Assembly: GCA_963788975.1 (NCBI GenBank)
Contig: CAWBIJ010000001.1
Location: 232,275 to 296,274 of the forward strand
From: VRUE01 sp963788975
Lineage (GTDB): Bacteria; Actinomycetota; Thermoleophilia; Solirubrobacterales; 70-9
Direction: 5' to 3'
Length of the DNA stretch: 64,000 nucleotides
The notes beneath the pieces were generated by a model that worked only from the letters and a program-made list of their open reading frames with translations, was not told the DNA's origin and did not search any database. Shown here piece after piece: positions 14,971-23,036 of this stretch; position 1 is the first letter of the stretch; every line of letters starts with the position of its first letter. The position numbers and the translations under genes were made by a program.

Positions 14971-15874
14971 AGAGGAGGCGCTGGACGTAGAGGGTGCCCA
15001 CCCCGGCCAGCACGATGGCGACTAGGTTGAGGGCCAGCTGCTCCATCGCGCCCCGCCACTCAGCCCAGTTGCCGAGGGCGGCGGAGATGCCGATGTCGGC
15101 CGCGGCGAGAATCGTCGTGACCGAGATCAGCACCCCGACCAGCGCCCCTGACTTGGCCGAGGTCAGCGAGAGCACCCCCGCCATCCCGGCGAGGGCGGCG
15201 ACGATGAAAGAGAAGGTGGTGGGATCGGAGATGAACTGCGTCAGCGGACTGTGGTCGCTGCTGAAGTCGCCGTCGATCAGACCCGTCGCCTCGCAGCCGA
15301 GCGTGAACAGAAAGGCGGCTGCGATGCCGATTGGAAAGCCGACGGCAAGTGCGGTGAGCGAGCGCAGGGCGACGTTTCGCCGGCGCTCGACGATTGCCAC
15401 GCAAAAGCCTGCCAGCGGCCCGAACTCCGGCCCGACCACCATTGCGCCGATGATCAGGATCGCCGAGCCGGTGAAGATCCCGACCGACGCGAGCAGGCAG
15501 GCGAGCACCATGAAGAGGAGGAAGGTGCCGCCAAGCTCGGTGCTCTCTGAGGTACGGGCCTCGACCTCCTCCCAGACGACGGCGTCGGAGGCGGCGCCAG
15601 GCGCCGCCTTTTCGGCCCGGCGCGCCGCATCAGAGATATGGGAATCGACCTGCTCGAGGGCGATCGAGCCGTCGCGGGGAATGTCGAGCTCCTTCAAATC
15701 CTCGATCACCACGCTGGCGTCCTCACGAGCGACGTCGCAGAGGATCACGTCGCCGCTCGGCCGGCGAGCGGCGCTGGCCAGGAAGACGAGGTTGCAGACC
15801 GACGGCATCGCTTCGAGCAGGTCGACGACCTTCTCGGTCCGATCCGACGGGACGACGATCCGCAGATGGACCAT
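14897..15874 (-). CDS. DUF389 integral membrane protein
   Basis: 325 aa from ATG 15874 (an in-frame start at 15892 adds six residues). The N-terminal ~75 residues are an ACT-like soluble domain (HLRIVVPSDRTEKVVDLLEA). Then come six or so membrane helices, starting FLLFMVLACLLASVGIFTGS and including the DUF389 hallmark ILIIGAMVVGPEFGPLAG, and a very basic C-terminal tail (FRRRRREHRREAARRDG). DUF389 proteins have no settled function. It is antisense to its neighbours, and its tail overlaps the last 74 bases of ispD. Confidence 0.85.
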   Translation of the reverse strand: MVHLRIVVPSDRTEKVVDLLEAMPSVCNLVFLASAARRPSGDVILCDVAREDASVVIEDLKELDIPRDGSIALEQVDSHISDAARRAEKAAPGAASDAVVWEEVEARTSESTELGGTFLLFMVLACLLASVGIFTGSAILIIGAMVVGPEFGPLAGFCVAIVERRRNVALRSLTALAVGFPIGIAAAFLFTLGCEATGLIDGDFSSDHSPLTQFISDPTTFSFIVAALAGMAGVLSLTSAKSGALVGVLISVTTILAAADIGISAALGNWAEWRGAMEQLALNLVAIVLAGVGTLYVQRLLFRRRRREHRREAARRDGDRAASSP

Positions 15875-15920
15875 GCGAGCAAGCGTATCCACGCTCGCCG
15901 TCGCCTAGGCTCGGGGTCTG

Positions 15921-16763
15921 ATGCTCACCGACTACCACCTGCACCTGCGCCCCGACGAGGAGAACACCCCCCCGGAGCGCTACTTCACGACCGCGAACGT
16001 GGAGCGCTACCTGGCGGTTGCCACGGAGGCCGGGATCGAGGAGATCGGGGTCTCAGAGCACATCCACCGCTTCACCCAGGCGCTCGACCTCTGGCGCCAC
16101 CCGTTCTGGGAGGAACAGGCGCGCGACGACCTCGACGCCTACTGCGAGTTCGTTCGCACCACGCCGCTGCGACTGGGGGTCGAGTGCGACTTCGTACCCG
16201 GCGCTGAGGACCGCACCGCGTCGCTGCTCGAGGCGCGCGAGTTCGACTACGTGGTCGGCTCGGTCCATTTCGTCGGTGAGCGGGGGGTGGACCATGAGGG
16301 CTGGGACGTCTGGGAGGGGCGGGGCGATCCCGAGCAGGTCTGGCGGCGCTACTTCGAAGCGCTCGCCGAGTGCGCCCGCAGCGGCCTCTTCGACATCCTC
16401 GCCCACCCCGACCTGGTCAAGGTTTGGGGCGGGGCCCGGCCGCTTCCCGAGCGTGACCTCCGCTTCTTCTACGAGCCGGCGGTGGAGGCAATTTTGGAGA
16501 GCGGCATCGCGGTCGAGGTCTCGACGGCGGGCCTGCGCAAGCCGGTGGGCGAGATCTACCCTGCGCGCGCCTTCGCCGAGATGTGCGTTGAGGCGGGGGC
16601 GGTCTTTGCCCTCTCTTCCGACGCTCACCTGCCAGAGCAGGTCGGGTTCGGCTACGACCACGCGACTGAGTTCCTGGCAGACCTCGGGGTCGAGGAGATT
16701 TGCGTCTTCGAGGGTCGCAATCGCCGGCTCGCGCCGATCGGCGCCGCGGTGCGCGAGGATTGA
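15921..16763 (+). CDS. PHP-domain phosphatase, histidinol-phosphatase (HisJ) family
   Basis: A trinuclear metal phosphoesterase fold. Metal ligands are recognisable in DYHLHLRP (first HxH), GVSEHIHRF, GVECDFVPG, VGSVHFVG, ILAHPDLVKVWG and ALSSDAHLPEQVG. 280 aa from ATG 15921 matches HisJ, which dephosphorylates histidinol phosphate. Other PHP proteins share these motifs, and no his gene is nearby, so the substrate is likely but not proven. Lies between DUF389 (divergent) and ispF, ending 21 bases before ispF. Confidence 0.82.
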   Translation: MLTDYHLHLRPDEENTPPERYFTTANVERYLAVATEAGIEEIGVSEHIHRFTQALDLWRHPFWEEQARDDLDAYCEFVRTTPLRLGVECDFVPGAEDRTASLLEAREFDYVVGSVHFVGERGVDHEGWDVWEGRGDPEQVWRRYFEALAECARSGLFDILAHPDLVKVWGGARPLPERDLRFFYEPAVEAILESGIAVEVSTAGLRKPVGEIYPARAFAEMCVEAGAVFALSSDAHLPEQVGFGYDHATEFLADLGVEEICVFEGRNRRLAPIGAAVRED

Positions 16764-16784
16764 GCCGATGAGATCGGAGCAGCC

Positions 16785-17240
16785 ATGAGCGTCGGGATCG
16801 GTTACGACAGCCACCGCTTCGCCGAGGGCCGCAGACTGGTCCTCGGCGGGATAGAGATCGAGCATCCACAGGGGCTCGCCGGCCACTCGGACGCCGACGT
16901 GCTTACCCATGCTGTGATCGATGCCCTGCTCGGTGCGGCCGGCATGGGCGACCTCGGCACGCTCTTCCCCGACGACGAGGAGCGCTGGCGCGACGCCGAC
17001 TCGATCGACTTGCTGCGCACCGTCGTCGGCACGGTCTCCGGCCGGATCGTCAACCTCGACGCCACGGTCGTCTGCGAGGAGCCGCGCCTCGCTCCGCACC
17101 GGGCTGAGATGGAGCGGATCCTCGCTGAGGCGACCTCGGCACGAGTCAGTGTCAAGGCCACCACCAACGAGGGAATGGGCTGGATCGGCAGGGGTGAGGG
17201 AATTGCCTGCATTGCGGTCGCCTTGGTCGAGGGCGAATAG
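16785..17240 (+). CDS. ispF: 2-C-methyl-D-erythritol 2,4-cyclodiphosphate synthase
   Basis: Fifth MEP-pathway step; cyclises CDP-ME-2-phosphate with loss of CMP. GIGYDSHRFAEGRRLVLGG gives the Zn-binding Asp/His. GHSDADVLTHAVIDALLGAAG supplies the third ligand and active-site helix; GDLGTLFPD and VSVKATTNEGMGWIGRGEG are the remaining signatures. 151 aa, full length. ispD and ispF are adjacent or fused in most bacteria; here DUF389 and the PHP gene lie between them. Confidence 0.96.
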   Translation: MSVGIGYDSHRFAEGRRLVLGGIEIEHPQGLAGHSDADVLTHAVIDALLGAAGMGDLGTLFPDDEERWRDADSIDLLRTVVGTVSGRIVNLDATVVCEEPRLAPHRAEMERILAEATSARVSVKATTNEGMGWIGRGEGIACIAVALVEGE

Positions 17241-17261
17241 CGTCTAGGCTTCTCGATCCCG

Positions 17262-18911
17262 ATGGGACGCCTCAGCTCAATTGCGTCAAGCGTGCGCCAG
17301 TCTGTCTCAGACTCGGCGTTCGAGCTGAAAGTGCTGCGCGAGGCGGGAGTACTTGGTCTCGAGCGCCCCAGCATCGCCGTCAAAAGGGGCGTCACCTTCG
17401 TCCGCTGGGGGGCCTCGCCCGCCACCGGCGCGACCACGGCGGCGATCAGCCACCCGCACGAGACGGCGGTGATCGACGAGCGCGGCTCGCTCACCTTCGA
17501 CCAGATGCACCGTCGCTCTAACGCGCTCGCCCACGCCTTCGCCAAGCTCGGCATCGGCTACGGCGATGGGGTCGGGATCATGTGCCGCAACCACCGCGGC
17601 TTCATCGAAGCGACCCTCGCCGCCGCCAAGCTCGGCGCCAGCGCGCTCTACCTGAACACGATGTTCGCCGGTCCGCAGCTGGTCGAGGTGACGCGGCGCG
17701 AGAAGCCCAAGGCGCTCGTCTACGACGAGGAGTTCGCCGGGCTGCTCGACGGTGTCGATGAGAGCGTGGCGCGGGTCGTCGGCTGGGCCGACGGTGAGAC
17801 CGAGGAGCCGACGATCGACTCCCTAGTCGCCGCAAACGACGACTCCAACCTGAAGCCGCCGCCGGACAAGCCGCGCTTCGTCATCCTCACCTCGGGGACC
17901 ACGGGCACCCCCAAGGGAGCGCAGCGCTCCAGCCCTGACGGCCTGCTGGCGCTGGCGGCGCTGATCGACAAGATCCCCTTCCGCAGCCGCGAGACGATGA
18001 TGATCGCCGCGCCGCTCTTTCACTCGTGGGGCTTCTTCCACTTCGTGATGAGTCTGCCGACCGCCTCGACGCTCGTCCTGCGTCGTCGCTTCGACGAGGA
18101 GGGCACACTGCAGGCGATCCAGGAGCACCGGGCCGAGGTGCTGGCGGTGGTGCCGGTGATGCTGCAGCGCATTCTGCAGCTGCCCGCGGAGACGCTCTCC
18201 TCCTACGACCTCTCCTCACTGCGGATCACCTCGGTCTCCGGCTCGGCGCTGCCAGGCGAGCTGGCGATCGAGTGGATGGATCGTTTCGGCGACACCGTCT
18301 ACAACCTCTACGGCTCGACCGAGGTCGCCTACGCGACCGTCGCCACCCCAGAGGACCTGCGGGCCGCCCCGGGCACGGCGGGCCGGCCGCCGCGGGGCAC
18401 GGTCGTGCGCCTCTACGACGAGGAGGGTCGCGAGGTGCCCAGAGGCGAGGTGGGGCGGATCTTCGTCGGTAACGAGATGTCGTTCGAGGGCTATACCGGG
18501 GGCGGCGGCAAGGAAGCGATCGACGGGCTGCTCTGCAGCGGCGACGTCGGCCACCTCGATGCCGACGGCCGCCTCTTCATCGACGGGCGCGACGACGAGA
18601 TGATCGTCTCCGGCGGCGAGAACGTCTTCCCCCGCGAGGTCGAGGACCTGCTCGCCGACCACGAGGCGGTGGTCGAGGTGGCGGTGATCGGCGTCGACGA
18701 CGAGGAGTTCGGCCAGCGGCTGAAGGCCTTCGTCGCCGTCGCTGCGGGGACGGAGATCACGGAGGACGAGCTGAAGGCGCACGTTAAGGCCAACCTCGCC
18801 TCCTACAAGGCTCCGCGCGAGATCGAGTTCCTCGAGGAGCTGCCCCGCAACGCCACCGGCAAGGTCCTCAAGCGCGAGCTGCGCGAGCGCGAGACCTCGC
18901 AGTCAAGGTGA
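17262..18911 (+). CDS. Long-chain acyl-CoA synthetase / AMP-dependent ligase
   Basis: ANL-family ligase that activates a carboxylic acid as acyl-AMP and then acyl-CoA. Motifs in order: ILTSGTTGTPKGAQRS (P-loop), HSWGFFHF, VSGSALPGE, YNLYGSTEVAY (A5), GDVGHLDADGRLFIDGRDDE (A7-A8 hinge), and PRNATGKVLKRELRE with the catalytic Lys. 549 aa. The N-terminal ~50 residues are helical and precede the usual start, as in FadD12-type mycobacterial enzymes. Substrate not predictable. Follows ispF by 21 bases. Confidence 0.88.
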   Translation: MGRLSSIASSVRQSVSDSAFELKVLREAGVLGLERPSIAVKRGVTFVRWGASPATGATTAAISHPHETAVIDERGSLTFDQMHRRSNALAHAFAKLGIGYGDGVGIMCRNHRGFIEATLAAAKLGASALYLNTMFAGPQLVEVTRREKPKALVYDEEFAGLLDGVDESVARVVGWADGETEEPTIDSLVAANDDSNLKPPPDKPRFVILTSGTTGTPKGAQRSSPDGLLALAALIDKIPFRSRETMMIAAPLFHSWGFFHFVMSLPTASTLVLRRRFDEEGTLQAIQEHRAEVLAVVPVMLQRILQLPAETLSSYDLSSLRITSVSGSALPGELAIEWMDRFGDTVYNLYGSTEVAYATVATPEDLRAAPGTAGRPPRGTVVRLYDEEGREVPRGEVGRIFVGNEMSFEGYTGGGGKEAIDGLLCSGDVGHLDADGRLFIDGRDDEMIVSGGENVFPREVEDLLADHEAVVEVAVIGVDDEEFGQRLKAFVAVAAGTEITEDELKAHVKANLASYKAPREIEFLEELPRNATGKVLKRELRERETSQSR

Positions 18912-19024
18912 GGACCAATCCCGGCAGGAATTCCACTTAACTTTTTCGGAGAGCGGCTGCTGCCGTCCGAGGGTCGGATCGGCCGAAAAAGTACAAGACG
19001 TTCCACCCCTACCGGGATTGGTCC
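18912..19024. repeat. Nested inverted repeat after the acyl-CoA ligase gene
   Basis: GGACCAATCCCGG (18912-18924) and its exact reverse complement (19012-19024) start one base after the ligase TGA. Inside, ACTTTTTCGG (18940-18949) pairs exactly with CCGAAAAAGT (18983-18992). The 113-bp structure fills over half of the 201-bp gap before the coiled-coil gene. No T-tract after the outer stem. Terminator, processed RNA or small palindromic element. Confidence 0.75.
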
Positions 19025-19112
19025 CTAGCTCATCGGGGGTCTCCGCTAATTGCGAGAAATCCTGCCGTGCGAGGGGTGGCGAGCCTTCCGGTGCCGGTAG
19101 TAGGTTCCCCGC

Positions 19113-19982
19113 ATGGGTGAGCCCGTAGCGCAGCTGAAAGCGGTCGGAGAGGCGACCGGACAGATCCACGAGGTGGCCGAGAAGGCGCTCGAGTGGGTCC
19201 GTGTCAGCGAGGAGCGCGCCGCCAAGGCCGAGGCCAGAGCCGAGGCGGTCCGCGATGAGCTGAAGGAGCGGGCGATGGCGACCGTGCGCAAGCTCGGCGA
19301 GGAGGGACGCGAGCGACTTGCCGGCGAGCGCCAGAAGCGCCGTGAGGCCGAGGCGCGGGCGACTCGCGCCGAGGCGGCCAGGGATCGGGCTGAGAAGGCT
19401 TTCGAGCAGGCGCAGGAGCATGCCCAGGCCGACCGCCAGAGGCTCACCGCTGAGATGAGCAAGCTGAAAGAGGAGTCCGAAGAGGCCCGTGCCGAGGCCG
19501 CCCGGCAACTCGAATCGGAGGTTGGAGAGCGGGCGCGGAAGGCGATCGAGGAGGCTCAGCAGGAGGCCGATCAGCGCATCGCCGCGGCGGAGCAGCGCGC
19601 GGCCGATGCCGAAGCGGTCGCCCGCGAGGCGCACGAGGTCGCGGTCCGGCTCGAGGCCGAGATCGAGGAGCGAGTGATGCAGGGCACCGAGGACGTCCGC
19701 CGCGAGGCTGAGGAGCGGGTGCGCAAGCTGGTCGAGAAGGTCGAGCAGGAGGCGGAGGAGAAAGCCCGCGCCCGCGCCGAGGACCAGCTCAAAGCTGAGT
19801 CGGACCGGATTCGTAGGCAGGCGGAACAGCGCGAGGAGCGCGCCCGCCAGGTCGCTGAGGACGAGATCAAGGCGAGCGCGAAAAAGGCGAAGCGGGAAGC
19901 GCAGGCGGCGGCAGAGGACACGGCGCCGTCCTGGGCGCGGCGCGAGACCGCCACGAGCGGCAGCGGCTACCGCACCTTCTAG
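19113..19982 (+). CDS. Coiled-coil protein of unknown function
   Basis: 289 aa, almost wholly charged heptads rich in Ala, Glu, Arg and Lys from about residue 25 to 265, with no signal peptide, membrane segment or enzyme motif. The N-terminus (AQLKAVGEATGQIHEVAEKAL) is less charged, and the C-terminus ends in a Ser/Gly-rich tail (SGSGYRTF). It looks like a structural rod, akin to filament-like or DivIVA-adjacent proteins, but I do not recognise a family. It stands between the two inverted-repeat structures at 18912-19024 and 19984-20010, so may form its own transcript within the housekeeping run. Confidence 0.75.
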   Translation: MGEPVAQLKAVGEATGQIHEVAEKALEWVRVSEERAAKAEARAEAVRDELKERAMATVRKLGEEGRERLAGERQKRREAEARATRAEAARDRAEKAFEQAQEHAQADRQRLTAEMSKLKEESEEARAEAARQLESEVGERARKAIEEAQQEADQRIAAAEQRAADAEAVAREAHEVAVRLEAEIEERVMQGTEDVRREAEERVRKLVEKVEQEAEEKARARAEDQLKAESDRIRRQAEQREERARQVAEDEIKASAKKAKREAQAAAEDTAPSWARRETATSGSGYRTF

Positions 19983-19983
19983 G

Positions 19984-20010
19984 GAGGGGTTGGGGTTCCG
20001 CCAACCCCTC
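19984..20010 (+). terminator. Strong hairpin between coiled-coil gene and cysS
   Basis: GAGGGGTTGG (19984-19993) pairs exactly with CCAACCCCTC (20001-20010) around a 7-nt loop. It begins one base after the TAG and is not followed by T-residues. It lies 25 bases before the cysS ATG, so it could end the upstream transcript or attenuate cysS. Confidence 0.6.
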
Positions 20011-20035
20011 CTCGTCCCGACTAGCATCCGACCTC

Positions 20036-21478
20036 ATGCGGGAGGTGCGGATCAAGGACACGCTCAGCGGTGAGCTGGCAACCCTGGACCCTGGCCGGGA
20101 GGTGGGAATCTACGCCTGCGGCCCGACCGTCTACAGCCGCATCCACATCGGCAACGCCCGCCCGTTCGTCGTCTTCTCCTTGCTGGCGCGATTTCTGCGC
20201 TCCGAGGACTACGACGCCAAGCTGGTCGTCAACGTCACCGACATCAACGACAAGATCTACGACGCGGCACGCGAGGCAGGGGAGGAGTCGCAGGCCTTCG
20301 CCGAGCGGATGACGCGGGCCTATTTCGACGACACGGAGCGGCTGGGGTTGGGCCGGCCCGACGCTGAGCCGCTGGCCACCGAGACGATCGGGAGGATCGT
20401 GGCGCTGATCTCCGAGCTGATCGACTCCGGGCACGCCTACGAGTCGGGAGGAGACGTCTACTTCCGCGTGCGCAGCTTCGAGGACTACGGAAAGCTCTCC
20501 AATCGGCGCGCCGAGGACATGGACCAGGGCGAGGAGGCGGGCTCGGCGACGCTGAAGGAGGATCCGCTCGACTTCGCGCTCTGGAAGGCGCATAAGAAGG
20601 GCGAGGACACCTCCTGGGACTCGCCTTGGGGGCCCGGCCGGCCGGGCTGGCACATCGAGTGCTCAGCCATGGCCGAGGCCGAGCTGGGCGCCTCGTTCGC
20701 GATCCACGGTGGCGGCTCGGACCTCGTCTTTCCCCACCACGAGAACGAGATTGCCCAGTCCGAGGCGGCGGGTCGGTCCTTCGCCGCGCTCTGGATGCAC
20801 AACGGGATGGTCGAGACGGATGCGGAGAAGATGTCGAAGTCTGAGGGCAACATCTTTCAGCTGTCAGAGGCGCTCGATCGTTATGGGCGCGAGGCGGTCG
20901 TGGCGTACCTGATCTCAGGGCACTACAGGCAGCCGTTGGCGTTTGGGCCGGAACAAATGGAGCAGGCCGTTGCACGCGTCGAGAGACTTCGGAATTTCTT
21001 TAGAGAGCATCCCGTTGGGGAAGAGTCGGGGGAGGACTCGTCGGAGCAACAGCATGGAGGCTCCGCCGAGCCCTCCCCCGACTCTCCGGCGGTAGCGCGC
21101 CTGGAGACGTTCCGCGAGGCGCTGGCGGATGACTTCAACACGCCGCGAGCCATGGCTGAGATCTCAGATCTGGTCGCAGAAGCCAATCGCGAAGAGATTC
21201 CCGGGGCATCGACGGCCCTCAAGGAGATGCTCGAGCTTCTTGGGCTCGGTTCGCTTACGAGAGAGAAGGTCGAGGCCGCCGCGATCTTGGGGGCCGGGGT
21301 TTCGATCCAAGCGGAAGCGGAAGCGGTGCCACGTGTCGAGGTGCTGCTGGCGGAGCGTGAGAAGGCAAGGGCTGCGCACGACTTCGAGCGCGCCGACGCG
21401 ATTCGCGATGAGCTCGCGGAGATGGGGTGGGAGGTTCGCGACTCGGCTGATGGCCCGCGCCTCGTGCCCAAGGGCTAG
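20036..21478 (+). CDS. cysS: Cysteinyl-tRNA synthetase
   Basis: Class I synthetase charging tRNA-Cys. YACGPTVYSRIHIGNARPF gives the Zn-binding Cys and the HIGN form of the HIGH motif; WHIECSAMA and FPHHENEIAQ complete the Zn site; EKMSKSEGN is the KMSKS loop. 480 aa, full length. Between the catalytic and anticodon domains is a Ser/Glu-rich linker (GEESGEDSSEQQHGG) encoded by a 14-bp inverted repeat. From about 20.85 kb codon use shifts: 16 of 49 codons at 21122-21268 end in A/T, against about 3 of 42 near 20096-20221. The shift continues into the first part of rlmB. Confidence 0.96.
   Translation: MREVRIKDTLSGELATLDPGREVGIYACGPTVYSRIHIGNARPFVVFSLLARFLRSEDYDAKLVVNVTDINDKIYDAAREAGEESQAFAERMTRAYFDDTERLGLGRPDAEPLATETIGRIVALISELIDSGHAYESGGDVYFRVRSFEDYGKLSNRRAEDMDQGEEAGSATLKEDPLDFALWKAHKKGEDTSWDSPWGPGRPGWHIECSAMAEAELGASFAIHGGGSDLVFPHHENEIAQSEAAGRSFAALWMHNGMVETDAEKMSKSEGNIFQLSEALDRYGREAVVAYLISGHYRQPLAFGPEQMEQAVARVERLRNFFREHPVGEESGEDSSEQQHGGSAEPSPDSPAVARLETFREALADDFNTPRAMAEISDLVAEANREEIPGASTALKEMLELLGLGSLTREKVEAAAILGAGVSIQAEAEAVPRVEVLLAEREKARAAHDFERADAIRDELAEMGWEVRDSADGPRLVPKG
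21022..21085. repeat. Nested inverted repeat inside cysS
   Basis: AGAGTCGGGGGAGG (21022-21035) and its exact reverse complement (21072-21085) enclose 36 nt, within which CGGAGC (21042-21047) pairs with GCTCCG (21060-21065). It encodes the low-complexity linker of CysS, so the protein tolerates it. Its build resembles the intergenic nested repeats. Confidence 0.75.
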
Positions 21479-22138
21479 ATGGCCAACCAGCTGATCTATG
21501 GGAAGCAGCCGGTCGCTGAGGCGGAGCGGGGGAGGCGGGGCGTCCATCGAGTCTGGCGGGCGCCGGAGACTTCGGCGGAGGAGTTGGAGCGGCTCTGTGG
21601 GTCGCCGGACCATCAGGGCGTTGTCGCTGAGGTCGATGCGTATCCCTACGCCGATCCTGCGCAGTTGCTGGGGGTCGAGAATGCGCTGATTGTCGCCCTC
21701 GACCAGGTACAGGACCCGCGCAACCTGGGGGCGGTATGCCGCTCGGCCGAGGTGGCGGGCGCCGCCGGCCTGGTCATCCCGGAACGCCGCTCGGCCGAGG
21801 TGACCGCGGTTGCCTGCAAGACGTCGGCCGGCGCGGTCGAGCACCTGCCGGTTGCCCGCGTCCGCAACCTCGCCGACTGGCTCGCCACGGCGAAGGAGGC
21901 CGGCTTCTGGATCTGGGGCGCCGATGCGGATGCGGAGCAGCGGCCCTGGGGTGCGGACCTGACGGGCCCGACCGTTCTCGTCCTCGGCGGCGAGGGCAAG
22001 GGAATCCGCCCCCGCGTCGGCTCGGCTTGCGACGGCGTTATCGCGCTGCCGCAGCGGGGAAGGGTGGGCTCGCTCAACGTCTCGGCGGCCGCCACGGCGC
22101 TGCTCTTTGAGGCGCTCCGCCAGCGCGATCCCGCCTGA
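21479..22138 (+). CDS. rlmB: 23S rRNA (guanosine-2'-O)-methyltransferase RlmB / TrmH-family SPOUT enzyme
   Basis: SAM-dependent 2'-O-methylation of RNA. The N-terminal L30e-like substrate domain starts LIYGKQPVAEAERG. The SPOUT knot has ALDQVQDPRNLGAVCRSAEVAG, VLGGEGKGIRPRV and LNVSAAATALLFEALRQ, the three SPOUT motifs with the deep trefoil knot. 219 aa, slightly short because of a trimmed N-domain. ATG directly abuts the cysS stop, so the two are coupled; cysS-rlmB is conserved from Firmicutes to actinobacteria. Confidence 0.93.
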   Translation: MANQLIYGKQPVAEAERGRRGVHRVWRAPETSAEELERLCGSPDHQGVVAEVDAYPYADPAQLLGVENALIVALDQVQDPRNLGAVCRSAEVAGAAGLVIPERRSAEVTAVACKTSAGAVEHLPVARVRNLADWLATAKEAGFWIWGADADAEQRPWGADLTGPTVLVLGGEGKGIRPRVGSACDGVIALPQRGRVGSLNVSAAATALLFEALRQRDPA

Positions 22139-22177
22139 AGCAACTGCAACGGCGGTTGCACGAACCTCAGTTGGGGG

Positions 22178-22206
22178 TTGACAGAACTCTGCGCGGTGCG
22201 TAAGAC
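22178..22206 (+). promoter_or_regulatory. sigH promoter (TTGACA-N17-TAAGAC)
   Basis: TTGACA at 22178-22183 and TAAGAC at 22201-22206 with an ideal 17-bp spacer; start near 22213, giving a ~107-nt leader. The leader holds a GGCGCC...GGCGCC pair (from 22262) and the RBS AAAGGAG (22305-22311). A small hairpin, TGCAAC/GTTGCA (22145-22160), sits between the rlmB stop and the promoter. Confidence 0.7.
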
Positions 22207-22319
22207 TACCGCGCCATAAAGGGTGAACCTCAGCTTGAGTCTGAGTCTCATCCCTCGTGTAGGGCGCCCCTGGGGAGGAAAGCGGCGCCACGACCCTTCA
22301 TTCCAAAGGAGAAGGATCA

Positions 22320-23036
22320 GTGGCTCTATCTTCCCCCACGCAGGAATTCCGACTTCCGAGCGGACGCATCAACGGCTCCCTCAATCCCGCGGCATCCGAT
22401 ACTCAGTCTCAACCTGAGCTTGATGATCATTATCTGGTCGCCCTCGCCAAGGACGGGCGAGCCGATGCCTACGACGCCATCGTCCGCCGCTACCGCGGCT
22501 TCGTGCGTCTCAAGGCTTCGTCCTACTTCCTGCTCGGCGGCGAGGCGGACGACCTGATCCAGGAAGGCCTGCTCGGCCTCTACAAGGCGATCCGCGACTA
22601 CCGCGCCGATCGCGAGTCGAGCTTCCGCAACTTCGCCGAGCTCTGTATCACTCGCCAGATCATCACCGCGGTGAAGACGGCGACCCGCAACAAGCACACG
22701 CCGCTGAACCAGTACGTCTCCTTCAGCCAGACGCCGGCGGCGGCCGGAGACTCCGACACGACCCTCGACGAGATTCTGCCTGGTCCCGCGGTCTTCGACC
22801 CGGCGAGCCAGGTGATCGCATCCGAAGAGCTCGAGAGCCTGGTCTCCTGTCTCTCCGGTAACTCGGGCGTCCTCTCGGACCTCGAGAGCCGGGTGCTTTC
22901 CCTCTACCTCGACGGGCACTCCTACGAGGAGACAGCAGAGCGGCTTGAGTGCGACACCAAGACGGTCGACAACGCCCTGCAGCGGGTCAAGCGCAAGGTC
23001 GGCGCACACCTGGCTTCGCGCGAGGTACTGGCTTAG
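22320..23036 (+). CDS. sigH: RNA polymerase sigma factor SigH (Spo0H-like)
   Basis: 238 aa from GTG 22320, preceded by AAAGGAG. Region 2 reads DHYLVALAKDGRADAYDAIVRRYRGF, split by sequence, then LKASSYFLLGGEADDLIQEGLLGLYKAIRDY and FRNFAELCITRQIITAVKTATR, very close to Bacillus SigH. Region 4 is SDLESRVLSLYLDGHSYEETAERL with the recognition helix TKTVDNALQRVKRK. Position after cysS-rlmB is also that of Bacillus sigH, so this is a positional ortholog. In Bacillus SigH serves the transition state and sporulation; what it does here is unknown. Its stop overlaps that of the convergent acetyltransferase gene. Confidence 0.93.
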   Translation: MALSSPTQEFRLPSGRINGSLNPAASDTQSQPELDDHYLVALAKDGRADAYDAIVRRYRGFVRLKASSYFLLGGEADDLIQEGLLGLYKAIRDYRADRESSFRNFAELCITRQIITAVKTATRNKHTPLNQYVSFSQTPAAAGDSDTTLDEILPGPAVFDPASQVIASEELESLVSCLSGNSGVLSDLESRVLSLYLDGHSYEETAERLECDTKTVDNALQRVKRKVGAHLASREVLA

